Source of the DNA: JABWBH01 sp964526695
GTDB lineage: Bacteria > Planctomycetota > Phycisphaerae > UBA1845
Assembly (NCBI GenBank): GCA_964526695.1
Contig: CAZGJA010000130.1
Location: 1 to 64,000 of the forward strand
Reading direction: 5' to 3'
Length of the DNA stretch: 64,000 nucleotides
Part shown: positions 45,157 through 53,461 of the stretch, piece by piece
How the letters are laid out: each line of letters begins with the position of its first letter
Position numbering within the stretch: the first letter of the stretch is position 1
Position numbers and translations under genes: made by a program
Notes under the pieces: model-generated
Seen by the model: the letters and a program-made list of their open reading frames with translations, nothing else
Told to the model about the DNA's origin: nothing
Databases searched by the model: none

Positions 45157-45184
45157 ATTATCTATACCTCCCTACGCTTGTCAA
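45157..45184 (-). promoter_or_regulatory. Predicted promoter of the benzoyl-CoA operon
   Basis: Read on the minus strand, TTGACA (45179-45184) is a perfect -35 box. A 16-bp spacer leads to GATAAT (45157-45162), which matches the -10 consensus at five of six bases. Transcription would start about 75 bases upstream of oah. Confidence 0.6.
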
Positions 45185-45209
45185 GAATTTTTTCCGAAAA
45201 ATCTTGACA
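45179..45209. promoter_or_regulatory. 31-bp palindrome spanning both divergent -35 boxes
   Basis: The arms TGTCAAGA (45179-45186) and TCTTGACA (45202-45209) are perfect inverted copies. The inner TTTT/AAAA also pairs, and the centre is 45194. Each arm contains one TTGACA box, so a protein bound here would affect both directions at once. Confidence 0.65.
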
Positions 45210-45232
45210 GGATGGCCGGGCACCGGCATAGT
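45204..45232 (+). promoter_or_regulatory. Predicted promoter of the tetR / Mo-hydroxylase unit
   Basis: TTGACA (45204-45209), a 17-bp spacer, then CATAGT (45227-45232, four of six matches to TATAAT). It lies about 60 bases before the tetR start. Confidence 0.55.
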
Positions 45233-45290
45233 AGGGGGCGTAAGGGTGTTCGATCCCGATGGGGCGCCGTCGGCCAGGAGCGCCGAAACT

Positions 45291-46019
45291 ATGGAACGCG
45301 CGTTCGCACCTCCGCATCCGCCGCCCGCAACCTCTGACGCCAGGGGCACTTATGACGAGCGCCTCAACCACCTGCTCGCCGCCGCCACCGAGGTCATCGC
45401 CCGCGACGGCTACGAGAAGGCCTCCATGCGCGCCGTCGCCAAGGCCGCGGGAACGAGCCTGGCGGGCATGTACCATTACTTCGACGGCAAGGAGCGGATG
45501 CTGTTCCTGATCCAGTTTCGCACGTTCAACGCGCTGCTCGCGGGCCTGAGGGAGCGCCTGCACGACGTGTCCGATCCCGTCGAGCAGCTCCGCCTCATGG
45601 TGCGCAACCACGTCGGCTACTTCGCCGCCAACATGGCCGCTTTGAAGGTCTGCTCGCACGAGCTGGATTCGCTTACCGGCGATGCCTACGCCGAGACGCG
45701 GGCGATTCGACGGGCGTACTACGAGCTGTCCCGCGGGATCATCGAGCGGGTGTGTTCAAAGGCTCCCGCGGCGGCGCGTGACGCGCATGAGTTGACGATG
45801 ACGCTGTTCGGCATGTTGAACTGGCTGTACCGGTGGTACGACCCGAAAAAGGGCAAGTCGCCCGCCGCGCTTTCGAATCTCATCTGCTCCCAGATTCTGC
45901 ACGGGATCGCGGGTCCGAGCGCTGAGCCGCCGAAGCCTCGCCGCGTCGCCACACGACGGACGGGCAAGCGAAGCGCTACGCGGCTCGGTTCGCCCCTTGC
46001 AACGGGGAAACGTGCATGA
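45291..46019 (+). CDS. TetR-family transcriptional regulator
   Basis: A 242-residue regulator. The helix-turn-helix region is IARDGYEKASMRAVAKAAGT followed by SLAGMYHYFDGKERML, a typical TetR N-terminal domain. The C-terminal part is helical with a ligand pocket of unknown specificity. A basic, Pro-rich tail extends beyond the usual end. ATG 45291 has GGAG ten bases upstream. It is divergent from the 13-gene benzoyl-CoA operon and heads the Mo-hydroxylase genes. It probably represses both units through the palindromes in between, with an aromatic or acyl-CoA ester as the likely inducer. Confidence 0.88.
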   Translation: MERAFAPPHPPPATSDARGTYDERLNHLLAAATEVIARDGYEKASMRAVAKAAGTSLAGMYHYFDGKERMLFLIQFRTFNALLAGLRERLHDVSDPVEQLRLMVRNHVGYFAANMAALKVCSHELDSLTGDAYAETRAIRRAYYELSRGIIERVCSKAPAAARDAHELTMTLFGMLNWLYRWYDPKKGKSPAALSNLICSQILHGIAGPSAEPPKPRRVATRRTGKRSATRLGSPLATGKRA

Positions 46020-46060
46020 CGCGCTCCCCGCAAGGTGGGGGGATCGCTGGAGAACTTTGG

Positions 46061-46942
46061 ATGTATCTACCGGATGTCGAAGTGCACGAGCCGCATTCGC
46101 TGGCGCAGGCCTCCGCCCTGTTGTCGGAGCATGGCGCGTCGGCTCGCGTGCTGGCCGGCGGAACCGACGTGCTGGTGGACCTGAAGACCGCGCGGACGCG
46201 CGCGTCGCATCTGGTCTCGATTCAGCGCATCGAGGAGCTTCGCGGCGTGCATCCGTGGGACGGCGGCATCCGCATCGGCGCGGGCACGACCATCAACGAG
46301 CTGATCGCCTCGCCGCTGGTCCGCGACGCCTTTCCCCCGATTCTTGAAGCCGCGCGGCAGATGGCCGCTCCGCAGGTCCGCGCCCTCGCCACCGTCGGCG
46401 GCAACCTCGCCAGCGCCGTGCCCTGCGCCGATTTGCCGCCGATCCTGCTCGTGCTCGGCGCCTCCGTGGAAATCTACTCCGGCGGCCAGCGAAAGACGCT
46501 GCCGCTGGATGCGTTCTTCACCGGTCCGCGGCGGACCGTGCTCGCGCCGCGCGATCTGCTCACGGCTGTACTGGTTCCGCCCATGGGGACAGGGTTCGGC
46601 GCCGCCTACGCGCGGTTCGCGCTGCGTGAAGGCAATGCGATCGCGGTGGCCTCCGTCGCGGCGTCACTGCGGATAAAAGAGAAGAATATCATCAGTGAGG
46701 CCCGCATCGCCCTGGGCGCCGTCGCTCCCGTGCCGCTGCTGGCACGGCAGGCCGCCAACCTCCTTGTCGATCGCCCCGCCGAGGCGGACGCCTTCGACGC
46801 CGCGGCCATGCTCGCCATGCGGGCGGCGACGCCGATCTCGGACATCCGCGGATCCGCGGGCTTTCGTCGTGAAATCGTCGGCGTGCTCGCGCGGCGCGCC
46901 TTGAACACCGCCCACCTTCGCGCGAAGGAGACGCTGCGTTGA
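46061..46942 (+). CDS. FAD-binding (medium) subunit of a xanthine-dehydrogenase-family molybdenum hydroxylase
   Basis: A 293-residue CoxM/HcrB-type flavoprotein subunit. The FAD-binding motifs are LAGGTD (residues 32-36) and TVGGNLASA (111 onwards). It passes electrons between the [2Fe-2S] clusters and an external carrier. By context it could be the beta subunit of 4-hydroxybenzoyl-CoA reductase. That enzyme has an inserted loop of about 40 residues with four cysteines binding a [4Fe-4S] cluster; here the sequence runs straight on and the whole protein has only one cysteine (Cys122). ATG 46061 has a GGAG ribosome site and matches the family start better than ATG 46016. It follows tetR by 41 bp. 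Confidence 0.9.
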   Translation: MYLPDVEVHEPHSLAQASALLSEHGASARVLAGGTDVLVDLKTARTRASHLVSIQRIEELRGVHPWDGGIRIGAGTTINELIASPLVRDAFPPILEAARQMAAPQVRALATVGGNLASAVPCADLPPILLVLGASVEIYSGGQRKTLPLDAFFTGPRRTVLAPRDLLTAVLVPPMGTGFGAAYARFALREGNAIAVASVAASLRIKEKNIISEARIALGAVAPVPLLARQAANLLVDRPAEADAFDAAAMLAMRAATPISDIRGSAGFRREIVGVLARRALNTAHLRAKETLR

Positions 46943-49902
46943 CCCGGCTTTGCACCTTCAACATCAACGGACAATCGCACCGGCTGGCCATCGAGCCGTG
47001 GGACACGCTGCTCGACGTCCTGCGCGAGAAGCTCAGCCTGACCGGCACGAAGAAGGCCTGCAACGTCGGCGACTGCGGTGCCTGCACCGTCCTCGTGGAC
47101 GGCGAGCCGGTGAACAGTTGCTTGCTGCTCGCCGGCCGCATGGAGAGTCGCAGGATCACCACGATCGAAGGCGTGGCGGTCAACGGGGAACTGACGCCGC
47201 TGCAGAAATCGTTCGTCCATGAAGGCGCGGTCCAGTGCGGCTACTGCACGCCGGGCATGGTCCTCACGGCCGGCGCCCTCCTTGAGAATAACCCGAAGCC
47301 CTCCACGGAACAGGTCAAGGACGCGCTGGCAGGCAACCTCTGCCGCTGCACCGGATACGCCGGGATCATCCGCGCGGTCCAGCGATGCGAGAACTACCGC
47401 GACGACGGAACGTGCGCCGAACGAACCCACGACGCGGAAGGCACGACGGTCGGCAAGTCCATCCCGCGCCTCGACGCCGCGGACAAGGTGACGGGTCGCG
47501 CGATGTACACCGCGGACATCAAGCTGCCCCACATGGTCCACGGCAAGATCCTCGGATCCCCCATTGCCCACGGACGCATCCACCGCATCGACACGACCCG
47601 CGCGGCCGCGCTGCCCGGCGTCCTCGCCGTCATCACCGGTGCCGACGTCCCCGACACCATGCACGGCGTGTCGCCCGCGCGATACGACGAGCACGTGCTG
47701 GCCAAGGAGAAGGTGCGGCACGTCGGCGATCCCGTCGCGGCCGTGGCGGCGATGGACGAGCGCACCGCCGAGGAAGCGCTGAAGCTCATCGCGGTGGAGT
47801 ACGAAGAGCTGCCGGCCGTGCTCGACCCGTTCGAGGCGATGGCCGAGGGCGCGCCGCTGGTTCATGATCGCTATGCGCGCAACGTCGGGACGGAAGTGCA
47901 TCAGCACTTCGGCGACGTCGAGAAGGGCTTCGCCGAGTCCGCCCACGTGCGCGAGGAAGTGTTCACCGGCAACAGCATCTACCAGTGCCCCATGGAGCCG
48001 CACGCGGCCATCGCGTCATGGGACTGCGACGGCACGCTCGTCTTGCACACGTCCACACAGGCGCCGCACTACGTGCAGTACATGCTCGCCCACGTCATGC
48101 ACATCCCCGTCGGCCAGGTCCGCATCCTCCGGCCTTGCGTCGGCGGCGGATTCGGTGGAAAGGCCGCCACCACGCCGCTGGACCTCTGCGCCGCGATCCT
48201 GTCGAAACGCCTCGGTCGTCCGGTGAAGATGGCCTACTCGCGCGAGGAGATGTTCCAGTACGGTCGCGGGCGCCACAAGCAGCACATGAAGTTCAAGCTC
48301 GGCGTGGATCGCGAGGGGCGGATCAAGGCGTTTTCCAGCGAAATCCGCCTTGACGGCGGCGCGTACTCGTCCTTCGGCGTCGCCACCGCCTACTACGCGG
48401 GCAGCATGATCCCCACGCTGTACAAGATTCCCAGTTACAAATACGACGGCTATCGCGTGATGACGAACAAGCCCGCGTGCGGCGCGATGCGCGGGCATGG
48501 CGTGCCGCAGCCACGCTTCGCCTTTGAGTGCCTGCTGAACATGATCGCCGACGACCTCGGCATCGACCCGATCGACATCCGCCGCCGCAACGCCATGACG
48601 CCCTTCACGCGCACCGTCAACGACATGGACATCCAGAGCTGCGAGTTCGCGGCCACGCTGGATGCGACGGAGGCGAAGTCGAACTGGCGCGAGAAGTACG
48701 GCAAGCTCCCGCGCGGGCAGGGCATCGGCGTCGGCGCGGGCGGGTTCGTCTCCGGCGCGGGGTATTGCATCTACCGCGGGCAGGTGCAGCTTTCGCATGA
48801 AAAGGGGCCGGAGCCGTTCCTGAAGCACTCGATCTTCCCTCATGCCAACGCCATCGTAAAGGTGTCGGAAGACGGGATGGCCGTGGTGTGCCTGATCGGC
48901 GCGGCGGAGATCGGGCAGGGGAGTGACACGGTTCTGGCACAGATCTGCGCGGAATCGCTGGGCATCCCGGTTTCCCGCGTCCGCATGCGCACCGGCGACA
49001 GCGACATCTCGCCCATCGACCTCGGCGCGTACTCCTCGCGCGTGACGCTCATGGGCGGCAACGCCGTGCAGCGCGCCAGCGAAGCGGTTATCGACAAAAT
49101 GAGACCCTACGCCGCGAAGCTGCTGGGCTGCCACGAGTCGCAGGTCGTCGCGCGCAACGGCTTGATGTGTGTGAAAGCAGATGGGTCCGATTCTCTGAAT
49201 CAAAGATCTCAAACACCAAATCCGAAATCCGAAATCCGAAATCCGAAATCCGAAGTCTCCTGGGCCGAGGTCGCCCGAAAGTACTTCAACGACAACGGCC
49301 CGCTGGTGGGCAGCGGTTGCTACAAACCGCCGGACGGACTGGGCGGCGACTACAAAGGCGCCACCGTCGGCACCAGCCCGGCGTACTCGTTCGGCACGGC
49401 CGTCTGCGAGCTGTCCGTCGATCTGGACACCGGGCGGGTGAAGATCGAGCGGTTCACGGATTACCACGACTGCGGCACGCCGATCAACCCGATGGCGGTC
49501 CACGGGCAGGTCGAAGGCGCGATCGTCATGAGCGCCGGCGAGACGATCCTGGAGGACGTGCAGTTCGACGAGAAGGGGCAACTGCTCAACCCCAACCTGC
49601 ACGGCTACCTCATCATGACCATCAAGGACGCGCCGGAAATCTTCAGCGGACTGGTGGACTCGTACGAGCCGCGCGGCCCCTTCGGCGCCAAGGAGATCGG
49701 CGAGGGCAGCACGCTGCCGGTGCTTGCGGCCGTCGCCCACGCGATCGCCAGCGCCACCGGCGTCTGGATCAAGGATCTGCCCATCACGCCGGAGAAGATT
49801 CTGCGGGCGCTGCACGACAAGGAAGACTGGACGCGCGAGCAGACGCCGCGCGTGGCGGCGGCGTGCGACGTGGGGAGCCTCCTTTCAGAGCCGCGCCCGT
49901 GA
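46939..49902 (+). CDS. Fused [2Fe-2S] and molybdopterin-binding subunit of a xanthine-dehydrogenase-family hydroxylase
   Basis: A 987-residue protein that joins the small and large subunits normally encoded by two genes. Cys41, 46, 49 and 61 hold the plant-type cluster; Cys100, 103, 135 and 137 hold the second cluster. The large-subunit domain begins near VGKSIPRLDAADKVTGRAMYTADI, with the cofactor motifs RPCVGGGFGGK and MRGHGVPQPRFAFE and the catalytic Glu in GAKEIGEGS. It probably oxidises or reduces an aromatic acyl-CoA or N-heterocycle. Around residues 750-775 it contains an extra Asn/Pro/Lys/Ser stretch encoded by a 7-bp DNA repeat. The start is TTG, overlapping the upstream stop (TTGA). 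Confidence 0.9.
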   Translation: MTRLCTFNINGQSHRLAIEPWDTLLDVLREKLSLTGTKKACNVGDCGACTVLVDGEPVNSCLLLAGRMESRRITTIEGVAVNGELTPLQKSFVHEGAVQCGYCTPGMVLTAGALLENNPKPSTEQVKDALAGNLCRCTGYAGIIRAVQRCENYRDDGTCAERTHDAEGTTVGKSIPRLDAADKVTGRAMYTADIKLPHMVHGKILGSPIAHGRIHRIDTTRAAALPGVLAVITGADVPDTMHGVSPARYDEHVLAKEKVRHVGDPVAAVAAMDERTAEEALKLIAVEYEELPAVLDPFEAMAEGAPLVHDRYARNVGTEVHQHFGDVEKGFAESAHVREEVFTGNSIYQCPMEPHAAIASWDCDGTLVLHTSTQAPHYVQYMLAHVMHIPVGQVRILRPCVGGGFGGKAATTPLDLCAAILSKRLGRPVKMAYSREEMFQYGRGRHKQHMKFKLGVDREGRIKAFSSEIRLDGGAYSSFGVATAYYAGSMIPTLYKIPSYKYDGYRVMTNKPACGAMRGHGVPQPRFAFECLLNMIADDLGIDPIDIRRRNAMTPFTRTVNDMDIQSCEFAATLDATEAKSNWREKYGKLPRGQGIGVGAGGFVSGAGYCIYRGQVQLSHEKGPEPFLKHSIFPHANAIVKVSEDGMAVVCLIGAAEIGQGSDTVLAQICAESLGIPVSRVRMRTGDSDISPIDLGAYSSRVTLMGGNAVQRASEAVIDKMRPYAAKLLGCHESQVVARNGLMCVKADGSDSLNQRSQTPNPKSEIRNPKSEVSWAEVARKYFNDNGPLVGSGCYKPPDGLGGDYKGATVGTSPAYSFGTAVCELSVDLDTGRVKIERFTDYHDCGTPINPMAVHGQVEGAIVMSAGETILEDVQFDEKGQLLNPNLHGYLIMTIKDAPEIFSGLVDSYEPRGPFGAKEIGEGSTLPVLAAVAHAIASATGVWIKDLPITPEKILRALHDKEDWTREQTPRVAAACDVGSLLSEPRP
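49218..49252 (+). repeat. 7-bp microsatellite inside the molybdenum subunit gene
   Basis: Five perfect units of AAATCCG in the coding frame, encoding residues at about 760-772 (repeating Asn-Pro-Lys-Ser-Glu-Ile-Arg). As 7 is not a multiple of 3, gain or loss of a single unit would shift the frame. Confidence 0.9.
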
Positions 49903-50068
49903 GGAAGCGGGGTCCGGCGCGAGGCAGACGGCGGGGGGTTTGACAGGATCGCACGGAAGCTGCTTCCTCACGGTCGCAGTTGCGTCGTTACGAGACTTCA
50001 GAGGATCCTCAACGGAAAACTCCTCGACAGTTGAAGCGGGCCGCTCTGAAAAGTAAGATACAACGAGC

Positions 50069-50344
50069 ATGAGTGACACGAGCACAACCCGGTGCGGCGA
50101 CATCGCCGAGCGCGGCACGCGCATCTATGAGGAGCGCCTGCGCGCGATCCTGGAGCCGGAACACACCGGGAAGTTCATTGTGATTGACGTGGAAACCGGG
50201 GACTACGAGCTTGATGAGGACCATCTCGCGGCTTCGGATCGCGCCGCCGCCAAGCGCCCGGGAGCGCCGCTCTACGCCACGCGTGTGGGAGCGGGGACCT
50301 TGGGACGGATTGGCGGACGGTGGATGGCGAGCCGCGAACGATGA
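50069..50344 (+). CDS. Small protein, conserved partner of the aspartic-protease-like gene
   Basis: A 91-residue soluble protein. Its middle, ILEPEHTGKFIVIDVETGDYELDEDHLAA, followed by ASDRAAAKRPGAPLYATRVG (described in parts), is of a type seen widely in cyanobacteria and planctomycetes directly upstream of a retropepsin-like gene. Its function is not known; an antitoxin or adaptor role has been inferred only from the pairing. The stop overlaps the next start by four bases (ATGA), so the two products are made together. Confidence 0.75.
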   Translation: MSDTSTTRCGDIAERGTRIYEERLRAILEPEHTGKFIVIDVETGDYELDEDHLAASDRAAAKRPGAPLYATRVGAGTLGRIGGRWMASRER

Positions 50345-50712
50345 ACGGGCACGTCGAGACCGGCGGGGATGCGGTCATGCCTCTGCGTATCCGGGGGCCT
50401 TCAGCGCGGCCTGCCGATCTAAGCGCCGTGGTGGATACCGGCTTCAATGGCCAGCTCACACTTCCGGCCGCTCGCATCACCGCCCTTGCGCTGCCGTTCC
50501 GGGAGGAAGGCCGATACACGCTTGCCGACAACTCTGTGGCGGTTACACGACTCTATACGGGGGAGATCGACTGGTTCGGGAATTGGCGGCGAATTCTGAA
50601 TGCGGAGATGGATGGCGACCCGCTCCTCGGCATGGGCATGCTTCGCGGATTCCACCTCGGAGTCGACGTCATTCCTGGCGGACGTGTGGAGATCAAATCG
50701 CTCACAACGTGA
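50341..50712 (+). CDS. Clan AA aspartic-protease-like protein
   Basis: A 123-residue single retropepsin-like domain. The active-site motif is AVVDTGFNGQLTLP, with DTG as the catalytic triad; such proteins work as homodimers. LLGMGMLRGFHLGVDVIPGG near the C-terminus is the second conserved block. It may act as a peptidase, or a toxin in a two-gene module with the preceding small protein. ATG 50341 was chosen because it overlaps that gene's stop; ATG 50320 is upstream but inside it. Confidence 0.78.
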   Translation: MNGHVETGGDAVMPLRIRGPSARPADLSAVVDTGFNGQLTLPAARITALALPFREEGRYTLADNSVAVTRLYTGEIDWFGNWRRILNAEMDGDPLLGMGMLRGFHLGVDVIPGGRVEIKSLTT

Positions 50713-50887
50713 GGCGGAGCGGTTGACCCGAAACAATGCCCGGCGTCCTGACGGTTTGAGACCTCTGCTGCGCTGCCGCCGGTCGAATAGGGTTCGTACG
50801 AGCCATGCAGACTCAGGCGGCGCAGTGATTTGCAATCGCTTGGTTTTGGTTTCCGGCACGGTGGAGATCTTCAACAAACGTACGCAA

Positions 50888-52258
50888 ATGCCACTCATGT
50901 CCACATCCGGTGTCCAAGCAAATGGGAGCCCGGCTGGAGCCGGAGCTTGCAGTGCGCCCGAGGCCGAGCCGCCCGACGGCAACTACTTCGTTTCCGCATA
51001 CCCGCCGTTCTCCGCATGGACCGGCGACCAGGTCGAAGCGGCTCGACGCGTGCTGAACACGCCTCCCAGCGCCCGCGATGTGCCGCTCGGCTTGTACATC
51101 CACCTGCCCTTTTGCGTGAAGCGCTGCACGTACTGCTACTACTTGTCCTTCGCCGACCGCACGCGAAAGGACATGGAAGCGTATGTCGATCTTCTGCTCG
51201 CCGAGGCGAAGCTCCTTCGCGCCGCGCCGGCGCTGGCCGACCGCGAAATCGAGTTCGTGTACTTCGGCGGCGGCACGCCCTCCTTCCTGCCGATCGACCT
51301 GCTCCGACGCCTCTTCGCGGGCCTGTCCGCGACGTTCCCGATGTCCTCTCCCCGCGAGGTCACGTTCGAATGCGCGCCGCAGACGGCCACGGAAGACAAG
51401 CTCGCGTTTCTCCGCGACGCTGGCGTCACGCGGCTCAGTCTCGGCGTTCAGTCCTTCCATGACGACATCCTCGCGCTCAACGGGCGGGTGCATACCTCAA
51501 CTGACGTCGATCGCGCCTGGCAGAACATCCGCAGCGTCGGTTTCCCCGTGGTGAATCTCGACCTGATGGTCGGCCTGCTTGGCGAGTCGGACGTCACCAC
51601 GGCGGAGGATGCGCGCCGCGTGATCGCCCTTCAGCCGGAAAGCGTCACCCTTTATCAACTCGAAATGCCGCACTACACGCCGCTGCACCGCGACTGGCGC
51701 GAAAGCCGCCTGCCCGCGACGCTGCCCAACTGGGATGAGAAGCGAAGCAGACTCGCTCATGCCTTCGGGCAACTCGAACAAGCGGGTTACACCGTGCGCA
51801 GCGCCTACTCGGCCGTGCGAGATCCGGTCCGCCACCGCTTCGTGTATCAGGACGAGCAGTACACGGGGGCGGACCTCGCGGGCCTGGGCGTCGCGTCGTT
51901 CTCCTACGTTCAAGGCGTTCACTACCAGAACATCGCGGGGGCCGATGAGTACGCGTGCGCCGTTCGCGCAGGCCTGCCGCCGCTGGCCCGCGCGTGCGTG
52001 CTCAGCGTGGAGGAGCAGGCCCGGCGCGAGCTGATCCTGCAACTGAAGCTGGGCGAAGTGGACGATGCCCGTTTTTTCAGGAAGTTCGGCATCCATCTTG
52101 CAGACCGGTTCGGGGACGAACTGGGCACGCTGGTGCAACGGGGGTTTGCGCAGTGGTCGGGGGAGATGTTTACGTTGACGCGGGAAGGACTGCTTCGCGC
52201 GGATTTCCTCGCGCGAGAATTCTTCCTGCCCCGGCACCGCACCGCAAGGTACAACTGA
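50888..52258 (+). CDS. Radical SAM protein of the HemN/HemW type
   Basis: A 456-residue radical SAM enzyme. The [4Fe-4S]-SAM motif is LPFCVKRCTYCYY (CX3CX2C). YFGGGTPSFLP, FECAPQTATEDKLAFLRDAG and RLSLGVQSFHDDILALNGR follow the HemN/HemW pattern, and the C-terminal HemN-type domain has LILQLKLGEVD. It is not necessarily a coproporphyrinogen dehydrogenase: HemW-like and methyl- or heme-handling relatives share these motifs, and no heme genes are nearby. It sits 13 bp upstream of a cysteine-synthase-like gene and was probably transcribed with it. The start is uncertain: no clear ribosome site precedes ATG 50888, and ATG 50897 is an alternative. Confidence 0.82.
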   Translation: MPLMSTSGVQANGSPAGAGACSAPEAEPPDGNYFVSAYPPFSAWTGDQVEAARRVLNTPPSARDVPLGLYIHLPFCVKRCTYCYYLSFADRTRKDMEAYVDLLLAEAKLLRAAPALADREIEFVYFGGGTPSFLPIDLLRRLFAGLSATFPMSSPREVTFECAPQTATEDKLAFLRDAGVTRLSLGVQSFHDDILALNGRVHTSTDVDRAWQNIRSVGFPVVNLDLMVGLLGESDVTTAEDARRVIALQPESVTLYQLEMPHYTPLHRDWRESRLPATLPNWDEKRSRLAHAFGQLEQAGYTVRSAYSAVRDPVRHRFVYQDEQYTGADLAGLGVASFSYVQGVHYQNIAGADEYACAVRAGLPPLARACVLSVEEQARRELILQLKLGEVDDARFFRKFGIHLADRFGDELGTLVQRGFAQWSGEMFTLTREGLLRADFLAREFFLPRHRTARYN

Positions 52259-52271
52259 GGACCGTCAACCT

Positions 52272-53237
52272 ATGGAAACCGTGATTCAAGGCGTGCTCGC
52301 CGGCGCAGACGAGGCCATCGGGCACACGCCGCTGATCGAACTGCGGCGCATCTGCGCCGACATGGACGGCATGGTGCTCGCCAAGTGCGAGTTTCTCAGC
52401 CCCGGCGGCAGCAAGAAGGACCGCATCGCCCGGCAGATGATCGACGACGCCGAGGCGGCCGGACTGCTCTCGCCAGGAAGCACCGTCGTCGAGGTCACCA
52501 GCGGCAACACCGGCTGCGGGCTGGCGATCGTCTGCGCCGTCCGCGGTTACCGCTTCGTGTGCGTCATGTCCAGAGCCGCCAGCCTGGAGCGCGTGCGCAT
52601 GATGCGCGTCCTCGGCGCGGAGGTGCTGCTGGTGGACCAGGCGCCGGAATCCCCGCCGGGGCAGGTCGGTCGCCGCGATCTGGAGCTGGTCGAGCAGGCT
52701 GCCGCCCACTACTGCCGCGAGCACGACGCCGTGCGCGTGGACCAGTTCCACTGGGAGAGCAACCGTCGCGCGCACTACCTCGGCACCGGACGGGAGATCT
52801 GGGAACAGGCCGACGGCGCGATCGACGCCTTTGTCGAATTCGTCGGCACGGGCGGCACGTTCGCCGGCGTCAGCGCCGCGCTGAAGGAGCGAAACCCCGA
52901 CATCCGCTGTTACATCGTCGAGCCGCAGAGCGCCAGCTACTTCGGCTGCCATGAGTATCTCGGTCCGCACCGCATCGCCGGCGGCGGCTACGCCCGCGAC
53001 CTGGAGCTGATTGACCATTCGATGGTCGAGGGTTACATCCCCGTCAACGACGAGGCCGCGATCCAGACGGCCCGGCGGCTCGCCGCGAGGGAGGGGCTTT
53101 TCGTCGGCACGTCCTCGGGCGCGAACGTGGCGGCGGCGTTGGATCTTCTGCGCGGGCGGGAGCGCGGCTCGCGCATCGTCGTCGTCCTGACCGACACGGG
53201 CCTGAAATACCTCAGCACGCCGTTGTTCGATGTTTGA
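52272..53237 (+). CDS. Cysteine-synthase-family PLP enzyme
   Basis: A 321-residue fold-type II PLP enzyme of the CysK/CysM/cystathionine-beta-synthase group. The PLP-binding Lys is in LSPGGSKKDRIARQM. The substrate loop is EVTSGNTGCGLAIVC, the phosphate cup is VEFVGTGGTFAGVSAAL, and the C-terminal Ser site is FVGTSSGANVAAALDL. HWESNRRAHYLGTGREIWEQ is a typical late block. It would make cysteine, or a related beta-substituted alanine, from an O-activated serine. Coupling to a HemN-like radical SAM gene is unusual and may mean a specialised product. Confidence 0.85.
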   Translation: METVIQGVLAGADEAIGHTPLIELRRICADMDGMVLAKCEFLSPGGSKKDRIARQMIDDAEAAGLLSPGSTVVEVTSGNTGCGLAIVCAVRGYRFVCVMSRAASLERVRMMRVLGAEVLLVDQAPESPPGQVGRRDLELVEQAAAHYCREHDAVRVDQFHWESNRRAHYLGTGREIWEQADGAIDAFVEFVGTGGTFAGVSAALKERNPDIRCYIVEPQSASYFGCHEYLGPHRIAGGGYARDLELIDHSMVEGYIPVNDEAAIQTARRLAAREGLFVGTSSGANVAAALDLLRGRERGSRIVVVLTDTGLKYLSTPLFDV

Positions 53238-53267
53238 AAGCCTGTGTGCGGGGCTCGTATTCCATCC

Positions 53268-53368
53268 GAGCCGCAACCGTCAGGGAGCGGTCCTTTTCCG
53301 TCAGAGCCGTGGCCGTATTGGAGCGTACCTTTTCCGTCAGAGCCGCGACCGTAAGGGAGCGTACGCTG
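53268..53368 (+). repeat. 36-bp tandem repeat, about 2.8 units
   Basis: Units start at 53268, 53304 and 53340. Each begins GAGCCG and includes GACCGTaAGGGAGCG and, in the first two, CCTTTTCCGTCA. The GAGCCGCGACCGTAAGGGAGCG motif is of a dispersed class seen in planctomycete-like genomes. It fills the gap before xdhC. There are no spacers. Confidence 0.85.
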
Positions 53369-53461
53369 CCGCCTGGGATGCGGGTGACTTGCTTGAGTAC
53401 GTTGCGGCAAGGGATGCGTCGAGACTCGCTTGCTGACGCACGCGGCTCTTAAGGCGACGAC

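Noticed and set aside
46061..49902. Direct naming as 4-hydroxybenzoyl-CoA reductase (hcrBAC)
   Set aside because: The diagnostic [4Fe-4S] insertion in the FAD subunit is missing, so only the broader family was called.
53268..53368. A possible CRISPR array from the 36-bp period
   Set aside because: The whole 36 bp is repeated, with no alternation of repeat and spacer.
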